Assembly (NCBI GenBank): GCA_019409045.1
Contig: DXVG01000119.1
Span: 1-5,925 of the forward strand
Reading direction: 5' to 3'
Source of the DNA: Clostridiales bacterium
Lineage (GTDB): Bacteria > Bacillota > Clostridia > Christensenellales > Aristaeellaceae
DNA length: 5,925 bases
Shown: positions 1 to 5,373 of the stretch, one piece after another
Layout: each line of letters begins with the position of its first letter
Numbering within the stretch: position 1 is the first letter of the stretch
Made by a program: the position numbers and the translations under genes
Notes under the pieces: model-generated
Databases searched by the model: none
What the model saw: only the letters and a program-made list of their open reading frames with translations
What the model was told of the DNA's origin: nothing

Positions 1-2
1 GG

Positions 3-698
3 CTTTTGTTTGTGCAGTACCTGTCGGTCCTGTGGACGATGCTCATGGAGGCGCTGAACGTGCCGCTTCTGGACATGTCGCCAACGCTTCCGGACAACGT
101 GCCGGACGCCATGCTCATGGTGATCTACTACGCGGCGCTGCCCGGCGTGTGCGAGGAGGTGTTCTTTCGCGGCGCCATGCTCGGCGCGTTCGAGCGCGTG
201 GGCACACGCCGCGCCGTGGCGCTCACGGCGGTGCTGTTCACGCTCATGCACGGCTCCATCGAGGGCTTCCCCGCGCAGCTTCTGCTGGGGCTGATGCTGG
301 GCTACCTCGCCTACGCGTTTGACAGCGTGTACGCGCCCATCGTGTATCACACGGTGCACAACGCCGCCATCGTGCTGATCAACCTCTACGCCACCGGTAC
401 CGAGACGACGGCGCAGGAGGCGGAGCTGCTCGCGCAGGGCACGTTCGCCTACTTCGGCGGCTGGCCGGGGGTGATGCAGCTCGTGCTGTACACGGCGCTG
501 CTCGGCTGGGCGATGCGCGGCTTTCTGCGGGTGGTGCAGCACAGCGCGCACAGGCGCGGCGTGGCGTGCGTGCCGCCGGGCGGGGAGAAGCTCGGCGTGG
601 GCGCGCGCGTGCTGCTCGGGCTGGGCGTGGCGGCGCTGGCGCTCGTGTACATCGGAAACGCGCTGATCGCGCGGGAGCTTGCCGGGGGCGCGGCATGA
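3..698 (+). CDS. CPBP family intramembrane metalloprotease, 5' partial
   Basis: This is a membrane-embedded protease of the CPBP/ABI family (CAAX-prenyl-protease-like; members act in bacteriocin immunity or membrane-protein processing). The substrate here is unknown. Numbering from the TTG codon at position 6, the three family motifs are present: EEVFFR (E50, E51, R55), a histidine in FTLMHG (H82), and HTVHN (H115, N119). These are the expected metal ligands and active-site residues. Hydrophobic segments lie around 36-48, 68-83, 90-107, 110-128, 155-175 and 201-222. Family members usually carry several more N-terminal helices, and the frame is open to the window edge, so the gene is almost certainly cut by the boundary and TTG 6 is not its real start. 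Its stop codon overlaps the ATG of rlmH (ATGA, 695-698), which suggests translational coupling. The family call is firm; the physiological role is not. Confidence 0.88.
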   Translation, partial: LLFVQYLSVLWTMLMEALNVPLLDMSPTLPDNVPDAMLMVIYYAALPGVCEEVFFRGAMLGAFERVGTRRAVALTAVLFTLMHGSIEGFPAQLLLGLMLGYLAYAFDSVYAPIVYHTVHNAAIVLINLYATGTETTAQEAELLAQGTFAYFGGWPGVMQLVLYTALLGWAMRGFLRVVQHSAHRRGVACVPPGGEKLGVGARVLLGLGVAALALVYIGNALIARELAGGAA

Positions 699-1153
699 AC
701 GCTCTGATCCTCTGCGTGGGCAGGCTCAAGGAGCCCTGGCAGCGCGCAGGCGCGGAGGAGTACCTAAAGCGCCTCTCGCGCTATGGCAAATACGCCGTGG
801 AGCAGGTGGACGACGCGCCCGACAGCCTCGGCAGGCGCGCCGTGGAGCGCGAGGGCGAGGCGCTGCTTCGGCGCATCCGCCCGGGCGACCATGTGGTTGC
901 GCTGTGCGTGGAGGCGCGCGCGCCGGACTCGCCGGGGCTGGCCGCGCTGGTGGACGGCTGGGAGCGGCGCGGCGCGCGCACGGTGCTGGTCATCGGCGGC
1001 TCGAACGGCCTGTCGGAGGCCGTGCTCGCGCGCGCGGACGAGCGGCTGTCGTTTTCAAATCTGACGTTCCCGCACGGGCTGATGCGCGTGATACTGCTCG
1101 AACAGCTCTACCGCGCCGAGCGCATACGCGCCGGGGAGCCCTACCACAAGTGA
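695..1153 (+). CDS. rlmH: 23S rRNA (pseudouridine1915-N3)-methyltransferase RlmH
   Basis: RlmH is a SPOUT-class methyltransferase that uses S-adenosylmethionine to methylate pseudouridine 1915 in helix 69 of 23S rRNA on assembled 70S ribosomes. The protein is 152 residues, close to the usual ~155-160. The SAM-binding trefoil-knot signature VIGGSNGL is at 99-106. The conserved C-terminal block runs from LSFSNLTFPHG (118-128) through RVILLEQLYRAERI (131-144) to GEPYHK (147-152), ending exactly as Gram-positive RlmH proteins do. The ATG at 695 is chosen because the family begins with a strand like MNALILCVGR. It overlaps the upstream protease stop by four bases, and a G-run at 684-688 lies six bases upstream as a weak ribosome binding site. 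The longer in-frame start at 566 would intrude into the protease gene and add non-family sequence. Nothing appears truncated. Confidence 0.95.
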   Translation: MNALILCVGRLKEPWQRAGAEEYLKRLSRYGKYAVEQVDDAPDSLGRRAVEREGEALLRRIRPGDHVVALCVEARAPDSPGLAALVDGWERRGARTVLVIGGSNGLSEAVLARADERLSFSNLTFPHGLMRVILLEQLYRAERIRAGEPYHK

Positions 1154-1213
1154 GGCAAGGGAACCGGCGGCGCGCGCCCGACGTCCAATTTCCAAACGCA
1201 TCAACGCACAAAA

Positions 1214-1218
1214 GGGGG
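1214..1218 (+). promoter_or_regulatory. Ribosome binding site deciding the vanY-like start
   Basis: An A-rich run followed by GGGGG ends directly against an ATG at 1219 and lies six bases before a second in-frame ATG at 1225. Zero spacing makes the first ATG unusable and six bases is suitable, so translation most likely begins at 1225. Confidence 0.6.
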
Positions 1219-1224
1219 ATGCCC

Positions 1225-1947
1225 ATGACCACAGATATCCCGAAGCGCAGCGCGCGCAGGGCCGCCGCGGCGAGTCCGGCCGGCAAGCCGCGCGGGCGAA
1301 GGACGCGGTCCGGCGGGCGGAGGCTCGCGGCGCTTGTCGTGGTGCTTGCGCTGATGGCGGGCAGCTTTGCGCTGGGCTGGTACTTTGGCGTGGATTCCAC
1401 GCGCTACAAGGGCGGCATACTGCTGGTGAACGAGGATAACCCGCTCAGCGCGGACTATGTGCCCGAGGCGCTCGTCAACCTCTACGAGCAAAAGCACTCC
1501 TTCCGGTTGGCGCGCAGCGACATATACGTCACGCGCGAGACCTATGAGGCGATGGAGGAGATGTTCGCCGCCGCCGAGGCCGACGGCGTGAACGGCTTCA
1601 TCGTCACCAGCGGCTACCGCGACTACGAGCGGCAGGCGGAGATCTACGCCGAGAGCGAGCCGGGCTACGCGCAGCCGCCCGGGGCCAGCGAGCACCAGAC
1701 GGGCCTGTGCTTCGACGTGACCACCGAGACAAGCGACGGCTTCGAAAGCACGGAGCAGTACGCCTGGCTCCGGGAGCACGCGCATAAGTACGGCTTCATA
1801 CAGCGCTCCCCCGCCAATAAGGCGCACATCACCGGCATCAGCTATGAGCCCTGGCACTACCGCTACGTCGGCGTCACCGCCGCCACCCAGATCCGCAATC
1901 AGGATATCACCCTGGAGGAATACGTCGGAGCGGTGCCCGCCGCATAG
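1225..1947 (+). CDS. Membrane-anchored D-alanyl-D-alanine carboxypeptidase, VanY/DdcB type (peptidase M15B)
   Basis: This is a zinc DD-carboxypeptidase that trims the terminal D-Ala from peptidoglycan stem peptides outside the membrane. The 240-residue protein has an Arg/Lys-rich cytoplasmic tail (1-33), one transmembrane helix (about 34-54) and an extracellular catalytic domain. M15B signatures are intact: SGYRDYERQ (129-137), SEHQTGLCFDV (155-165) with zinc ligands H157 and D164, and YEPWHYRYVG (207-216) with catalytic E208 and third ligand H211. The helix acts as a signal anchor, with no cleavage site evident. The gene starts 71 bases after rlmH with no clear promoter in the gap, so read-through from rlmH is possible. 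No vanS/vanR/vanH/vanA-like neighbours are present, so this is better read as a housekeeping cell-wall enzyme than a glycopeptide-resistance gene. A longer in-frame reading from 679 would overlap rlmH and is rejected. Confidence 0.92.
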   Translation: MTTDIPKRSARRAAAASPAGKPRGRRTRSGGRRLAALVVVLALMAGSFALGWYFGVDSTRYKGGILLVNEDNPLSADYVPEALVNLYEQKHSFRLARSDIYVTRETYEAMEEMFAAAEADGVNGFIVTSGYRDYERQAEIYAESEPGYAQPPGASEHQTGLCFDVTTETSDGFESTEQYAWLREHAHKYGFIQRSPANKAHITGISYEPWHYRYVGVTAATQIRNQDITLEEYVGAVPAA

Positions 1948-1968
1948 GCCGCCACCAAAAGGCGGGCG

Positions 1969-2147
1969 CTCAGAGCGCTGACAGAGCCCCCAAGCGCAAA
2001 AATCACTTCCGAAAGAAAATAAGCGGAAGTGATTTTTGCTTCCTGCGTCAGCATCGCCTGCAAAATCTGGCCGCTTACGTCCATGCAAGCTCCCTTGTCT
2101 TGCGGGCTTTCGCAACGCCCTGGCAGTCTGTTGACTTTGTCAACATA
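1969..2147. repeat. Tandem repeat copy 1 (~179 bp)
   Basis: This is the first of two head-to-tail copies. By eye, over the 174 aligned bases starting at 1976, it differs from copy 2 by about 12 substitutions plus one 20-base insertion in copy 2. Internal structure, in order: GCTGAC at 1977-1982 pairs with GTCAGC at 2047-2052 and encloses a perfect 16-bp hairpin (1996-2039). A short imperfect stem follows at about 2073-2089. Near the end lies GTTGAC-TTT-GTCAAC inside 2124-2149. The next unit begins with the same CTCAG that starts this one. No coding function is supported. Confidence 0.85.
1996..2039. terminator. Perfect 16-bp hairpin in repeat copy 1, probable bidirectional terminator
   Basis: The left arm GCAAAAATCACTTCCG (1996-2011) is exactly complementary to 2024-2039, around a 12-base loop. 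The outermost pairs include a five-base A tract on the left and a five-base T tract on the right, so transcripts from either strand would see a stem followed by U residues. It lies about 50 bases after the carboxypeptidase stop, where a terminator is expected. The termination role is inferred. Confidence 0.6.
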
Positions 2148-2348
2148 CTCAGGCCGCTGACAAAGCCCCCAAACGCAAAAATCACTTCCGAAAGAAAAGA
2201 AGCGGAAGTGATTTTTGCTTCCTGCGTCAGCATCGCTTGCAAACTGCGGTCACTTACGTCTATGTAAGCTCCCTTGTTTGCAAGCTCGCTTCCTTGTCTT
2301 GCGGGCTTTCTCAACGCCCTGGCAGTCTGTTGACTTTGTCAACATACT
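2148..2348. repeat. Tandem repeat copy 2 (~200 bp, with a 20-base insertion)
   Basis: This is the second head-to-tail copy, offset 179 bases from copy 1. It carries about 20 extra bases around 2274-2293, which look like a local duplication of the neighbouring AAGCTC-CTTGT stretch. The same nested structure recurs: GCTGAC at 2156-2161 pairs with GTCAGC at 2226-2231 around a perfect 16-bp hairpin. CTTAC (2253-2257) pairs with GTAAG (2264-2268). The end stem at 2323-2349 makes 11 of 12 pairs around TTT. Confidence 0.85.
2175..2218. terminator. Perfect 16-bp hairpin in repeat copy 2, probable bidirectional terminator
   Basis: Arms 2175-2190 and 2203-2218 are identical to those in copy 1, and the only difference between the two hairpins is one loop base. 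The unchanged 32 arm bases, compared with scattered substitutions elsewhere in the unit, suggest the stem matters. A/T tracts at the stem base on both sides fit termination in either direction. Confidence 0.55.
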
Positions 2349-2368
2349 GAATACTGAGCGCCCAGCAC

Positions 2369-2405
2369 AAAAAGGCGCGCCCACCGTTTTTGGGGTGGGC
2401 GCGCC
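2369..2405 (-). terminator. Rho-independent terminator of the Cys/His repeat protein gene
   Basis: Read leftward, the perfect 12-bp stem GGCGCGCCCACC/GGTGGGCGCGCC (arms 2394-2405 and 2374-2385, loop 2386-2393) is followed by five T residues (complement of 2369-2373). It begins 12 bases after the TAA stop at 2418-2420. This is a textbook intrinsic terminator for the leftward gene. Confidence 0.9.
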
Positions 2406-2417
2406 GTGGGGTTTGGG

Positions 2418-5177
2418 TTATGCGTTCGGTTCGGTTATGTCAATGTGGTACAGCGTCCAGGTGCCATCCGCCTGCTCGCGGAAGATATAGGCTTCGATGC
2501 GCGTCTCATCCTGCGTGGCGATCTCCAGCGCGATCACCATGGCGTCCGCGCCGTCGATCGGCTCGAGCTCGAACAGCTCCGCGACCTGCGCGTCGTAGGC
2601 CGTCTTCTCCTCCGCCGTCATCGCCGCGATGCGCGTGCCCACCGTCTCGATCAGCGCAAGCGCCTCGTCGCTCAGCGCAATATCCAGCACCTTCAGCGCG
2701 TAGTCCACTTCGCCCTGGAGAGACAGCGCGCCTTCCAGCACCACCATGATCTGCTCTACAACCGGCAGGCTCTCCAGCGCCGTCATCTCCTGCGCTGCAA
2801 GCACCTCTTCGGCGTTGACGATGCGGATCTCCAGCGTCTGGCCGTACTTTTCCTCCAGTATATTCACGCTGTTGGCCAGCACAACGGCCATGCGCCGCGG
2901 ATTGGGCTCGACGCTCGCTTCCTCGTCCGCCGCATCCGACGCATCCCCGGGCACGACATAGCCGCACAGTGCGCACTTGCCGTCCTTGAGCGTGTGCGCC
3001 TCCTCGCGAGAGACGTCCTCCTCCAGGATATCGCTGGACAAAAGCAGATCGCAGAACTCGCAATACGCAGCTTCGACGATGTCCCCGATGGCGGTGTGTC
3101 CCTGTGCGCCGTTGGACGCGTATTTCTCGGGCAGGAACACCTCTTCAATGTTGACGTCGCCCGTGTGTTCGCAGACATGGCCGCACTCGGTGCAGACCTG
3201 CTGTTCCGTCTCTTCGTCGTACGCATAGCTGTGCGGGACGTCCTGCTTCGATACGGTTTCTCCGGGCGTGCGCTCAACATAGTCGCAGTGCTCGCAGGTG
3301 GTGACGGTAACTTCCTGCCCGGTGAAGCTATGGCCCTGGTCTGTGACGTTGGTGTACTCCACATTTTCGTACTCCACGGTGGACACAGACTCAGAGTGTT
3401 TGCAGACATGGCGGCAGACCTCGCAGGCATATTCGCCCTGCGCATTTTGCACATAGGTGTGCGCGGCCAGCTGATCCTGCGCGGCCGTCTCGACCTCGTC
3501 GAGCACCTCGCCGCAGTCCTTGCAGACGGTCGTCTCCCTGACCTTGCCGCCCGTGACGACGTGCTCCGCATCGTCCACAGGCTCGCACGTCTCCACGGAG
3601 ATCACCTCGGTGCGTGTCTCGGTGTTGTCGTGCGCGCATGTGTTTTCATAGTCGCACACCGTACACCTGCCGTCCTGGAAGGTATGCGCCGTCTCCTCGT
3701 AGATGTATTCAAAATCGCTCTCGGCCCATCTCTCTCCGCACAGCGGGCATACCCAGTGGGTCAGCGTCGTGTAGCCCTCGACGTGCGTGCTGTCATCCAG
3801 TGCGTAAACGAAAAGTCCATTCTTGATCGTATCCTTCTCCATGCCCCTCTCGTGCTCGCAGACATCGCATACCGCGCCGCAGAGATCGCATTTGGAGTCG
3901 GTATCGTAATCGACGTGCGCGACCTCGACCGACTTGACTTCCTCCTCGTCCCATTCGGCCTCGCAGTCAAGGCACATGTAGCGCACATACACGTCGGCCA
4001 CGCCGATGTGCGTTCCCCGGCCGGTGTCGATGGGCTTGCCCCGGCCATAGATAATGCTGTCAAGGCTGTAATACTCCGCATCCCAGACGCTGACGCGGTT
4101 CTCATGTTCGCATGTGTTTACATATCCACAGTCGTGGCACACGCCCTCGTCGTCGAACTCGTGCCTCTCCAACATCACTCCCTGCGGCTCGACGATGGAC
4201 ACGGCCAAATGCGCGCCGCAGTCCTCGCAACATATGCCTCTTCTATGATAACCGTCTATGCAGCGGTGGTACTTTTCGTTGTATTGCTCGGTTTCGCCGT
4301 CTGTAAACCACTCGTCCAACCATGTGTTTTCGTGCGCGCAGCCATCGCTCTCCTGTCCGAAGCCGCCGTCCTCGCGCTGTCCGCAGACGCAGATGCCGTC
4401 CACATAAACATGCTCCTCGTCGGTAAACAGATCGCGCTCATCTGTCACGAAGTCTTTGCAGCCCGGGCACCGTTTGAAGACCTCATATGAGTCGACCCTT
4501 CTATGCGTTTGCGCGTCTACGATCCAGTAGTATGTGTATATCGGCTCTCTGGCGGACCATACGCTCTCAGGCTCTTCCACCAGCACATGTTCGTGCTCCG
4601 GGCTGTAGCCGCAGCTTCCGCAGACGCCGTTCTCATCGTATGTATGCGCGCTCCTTTCCCATATGATCTCTTCCTTGACCTCGTCGGTCACAAATCCGCA
4701 CACCGCGCACGCATGCCAGGAGTACTTCTCATAGGCATAGGCATGCTCCTGCTCCGTTATCTCCTTGTCGATCTTGTCCCACTTGATTTCTTCCTCTGCG
4801 TTCACCGTGGGATGCGTACACTTGTACCCGCAGTCCGCGCACACCACTTCCTCGCCCTGCATGACGTAGTGATGCGCCTGGGTGAAGGGCTCGTCCGCGC
4901 CGACGAAGACCTCCTCGCCGATCACATGGTTGCATTCGTTGCAGTAGGGCGTCTGGTAATGCCGGACCGTTACGGTGTGCACGCTTCCATTGCCGGAGAT
5001 CTGCGTGTAGACGCGCTCCGACCGCTCGGTGTGCGTAATCGCTTCAACGGGATGCTCTTTGCATTCCTCTTCGTCCAGACCGGCAGAGGGGTTCTCTGCG
5101 ATCGCGGCGCACAGGCTCAGAAGCATCAGCGCGCTCAAAAGCAGCGCCATGAGCCGTCTTCCCTTGGTGTTCCTCAT
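2418..5177 (-). CDS. Secreted Cys/His-rich nine-module repeat protein, function unknown
   Basis: No named family is recognised. The 919-residue protein starts with a signal peptide: basic MRNTKGRR, hydrophobic 9-26, and probable signal peptidase I cleavage after AIA (25-27). The only C-terminal to cleavage lipobox-like site, LSLC, is weak. Residues 39-738 form nine tandem modules of roughly 74-85 residues. The typical module runs C-x-H, a long acidic stretch, CxxC, H, then CxxCG leading into the next C-x-H. CxxC pairs sit at 79/82, 113/116, 157/160, 186/189, 237/240, 317/320, 347/350, 402/405, 430/433, 477/480, 505/508, 552/555, 585/588, 628/631, 662/665, 706/709 and 735/738. The mature protein holds 48 cysteines and is strongly acidic. 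Paired CxxC knuckles resemble zinc-ribbon or rubredoxin-like metal sites, though disulfides are possible outside the cell. A cysteine-free domain follows (about 760-919). There is no LPXTG, SLH domain or membrane anchor. The start is set by AAGGGGAG nine bases upstream plus the signal peptide. Confidence 0.85.
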   Translation of the reverse strand: MRNTKGRRLMALLLSALMLLSLCAAIAENPSAGLDEEECKEHPVEAITHTERSERVYTQISGNGSVHTVTVRHYQTPYCNECNHVIGEEVFVGADEPFTQAHHYVMQGEEVVCADCGYKCTHPTVNAEEEIKWDKIDKEITEQEHAYAYEKYSWHACAVCGFVTDEVKEEIIWERSAHTYDENGVCGSCGYSPEHEHVLVEEPESVWSAREPIYTYYWIVDAQTHRRVDSYEVFKRCPGCKDFVTDERDLFTDEEHVYVDGICVCGQREDGGFGQESDGCAHENTWLDEWFTDGETEQYNEKYHRCIDGYHRRGICCEDCGAHLAVSIVEPQGVMLERHEFDDEGVCHDCGYVNTCEHENRVSVWDAEYYSLDSIIYGRGKPIDTGRGTHIGVADVYVRYMCLDCEAEWDEEEVKSVEVAHVDYDTDSKCDLCGAVCDVCEHERGMEKDTIKNGLFVYALDDSTHVEGYTTLTHWVCPLCGERWAESDFEYIYEETAHTFQDGRCTVCDYENTCAHDNTETRTEVISVETCEPVDDAEHVVTGGKVRETTVCKDCGEVLDEVETAAQDQLAAHTYVQNAQGEYACEVCRHVCKHSESVSTVEYENVEYTNVTDQGHSFTGQEVTVTTCEHCDYVERTPGETVSKQDVPHSYAYDEETEQQVCTECGHVCEHTGDVNIEEVFLPEKYASNGAQGHTAIGDIVEAAYCEFCDLLLSSDILEEDVSREEAHTLKDGKCALCGYVVPGDASDAADEEASVEPNPRRMAVVLANSVNILEEKYGQTLEIRIVNAEEVLAAQEMTALESLPVVEQIMVVLEGALSLQGEVDYALKVLDIALSDEALALIETVGTRIAAMTAEEKTAYDAQVAELFELEPIDGADAMVIALEIATQDETRIEAYIFREQADGTWTLYHIDITEPNA
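2964..5063 (-). repeat. Nine-module protein-level tandem repeat (C-x-H / CxxC / H / CxxCG)
   Basis: This region encodes residues 39-738. Modules begin near residues 39, 120, 195, 280, 356, 440, 514, 592 and 669, marked by CKEH, CTH, HEH, CAH, CEH, CEH, CAH, CKH and CEH. The second CxxC of most modules sits 6-12 residues after a conserved His followed by an aromatic or aliphatic residue (HTY, HVY, HTF, HSY, HTL). Repeats are diverged in sequence but regular in metal-ligand spacing, so the array is old rather than freshly amplified. Module 3 is odd: it lacks the leading Cys and has CxC (263/265) for its second pair. Confidence 0.8.
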
Positions 5178-5186
5178 CCTTGTATT

Positions 5187-5194
5187 CTCCCCTT
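5187..5194 (-). promoter_or_regulatory. Ribosome binding site of the Cys/His repeat protein gene
   Basis: Read leftward, AAGGGGAG lies nine bases before the ATG at 5177-5175. This is a strong Shine-Dalgarno sequence, and together with the signal peptide directly after the ATG it fixes both the start and the coding strand. Confidence 0.8.
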
Positions 5195-5236
5195 CTCTTG
5201 ATTTGCCAAACCATCCCTCATCCCTATCTTCTCTGT

Positions 5237-5275
5237 CAATTAAATTTAAGTTTATATATGAGAATATAATGTAAA
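5237..5275 (-). promoter_or_regulatory. AT-rich island, probable promoter of the Cys/His repeat protein gene
   Basis: A stretch almost free of G and C stands out in a GC-rich window and lies 60-100 bases upstream of the leftward start. Read leftward it contains TTTAAT (5244-5239), one mismatch from a -10 box, but the -35 position is poor. TTTACA (5275-5270) and TTGACA (5239-5234) are -35-like but lack well-spaced -10 partners. The location suits a promoter; the exact elements and sigma factor cannot be assigned. Confidence 0.35.
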
Positions 5276-5302
5276 GGGCCGTCGGGATGCACCCGATGGC
5301 CC
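5271..5302 (-). terminator. Probable terminator of the collagen-like gene
   Basis: Read leftward, CCCG-type arms at 5292-5302 and 5276-5286 form an 11-position stem with one mismatch (a G-U wobble on the other strand) and a 5-base loop. It is followed by TTTACATTATATT. The T tract is short, so termination efficiency is uncertain. It lies about 70 bases after the collagen-like stop and before the next gene, where a terminator is expected. Confidence 0.55.
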
Positions 5303-5317
5303 GGATCGTCGCTCCCG

Positions 5318-5354
5318 GGAGGGCACGAGAGGGGTTTGCCCTCGCGCGCCCTCC
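5318..5354. other. Long GC-rich hairpin downstream of the collagen-like gene
   Basis: GGAGGGC (5318-5324) pairs with GCCCTCC (5348-5354). Pairing continues inward with CG/CG and GAGGG/CCCTC, with two mismatches and a five-base loop. It begins about 20 bases after the stop codon when read leftward and has no U tract. It could protect the mRNA 3' end or assist the adjacent terminator. Confidence 0.45.
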
Positions 5355-5373
5355 TCGTTTCCGGCGGCGCGGC

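Larger units (their letters stand above)
1964..2363. repeat. Perfect 10-bp inverted repeat bracketing the tandem array
   Basis: GGGCGCTCAG at 1964-1973 and CTGAGCGCCC at 2354-2363 are exact reverse complements at the two outer ends of the two-copy array. The 8-base direct repeat AAAAGGCG occurs at 1957-1964 and again at 2370-2377, but it does not abut both ends cleanly. The arrangement resembles a small non-autonomous element about 400 bp long with terminal inverted repeats. No transposase gene is visible, and chance or RNA pairing remains possible. Confidence 0.4.
1948..2417. other. Convergent intergenic region containing a tandem structured repeat
   Basis: This 470-base stretch separates two converging genes and shows no credible coding sequence. 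Nearly all of it is accounted for by two tandem copies of a ~179-bp repeat, a 10-bp inverted repeat bracketing them, and the terminator of the leftward gene. Short open frames on both strands cross the repeats but lack ribosome binding sites and a consistent reading frame. Confidence 0.8.

Noticed and set aside
1130..1156. Possible integration site at the 3' end of rlmH, as used by SCC elements in staphylococci
   Set aside because: The end of rlmH is the known attachment region for those elements, but no recombinase gene, no direct repeat of this 3' end and no resistance cassette is seen downstream in the window.
679..1224. N-terminal extension of the carboxypeptidase frame upstream of 1225
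   Set aside because: It would overlap all of rlmH in another frame and add an Arg/Ala-rich shadow sequence. The ribosome binding site at 1214-1218 and the basic-tail plus helix topology support the start at 1225.
1225..1947. Glycopeptide-resistance vanY
   Set aside because: The enzyme family matches, but none of the van regulatory or ligase genes is adjacent, and housekeeping DD-carboxypeptidases of this family are common in Bacillota.
1201..2115. A 304-codon leftward open frame antisense to the carboxypeptidase gene
   Set aside because: It runs antisense to a gene with complete M15B active-site motifs, has no family features, and is a GC-rich shadow frame.
1899..2314. Short leftward open frames crossing the tandem repeats, sharing a peptide containing LQAMLTQEAKITSA and FLSEVIFA
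   Set aside because: The shared peptide follows from the DNA repeat itself. The two copies are offset by 179 bases and so lie in different reading frames, part of the peptide is encoded by the hairpin, and no convincing ribosome binding site is seen. Several substitutions between copies change the amino acid.
1969..2348. CRISPR-like array
   Set aside because: There are only two units, about 179 bp each, with similarity along their full length and no short repeat/unique spacer pattern.
2406..4490. A 694-codon open frame on the + strand opposite the Cys/His repeat protein gene
   Set aside because: It has no ribosome binding site, ends without a terminator, and encodes a low-complexity Val/Leu/Ala/Arg/His mix. 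The opposite strand has a signal peptide, a strong Shine-Dalgarno sequence, regular CxxC modules and a terminator directly after its stop. The open antisense frame is explained by the abundance of GAG/GAC codons with G or C in third position.
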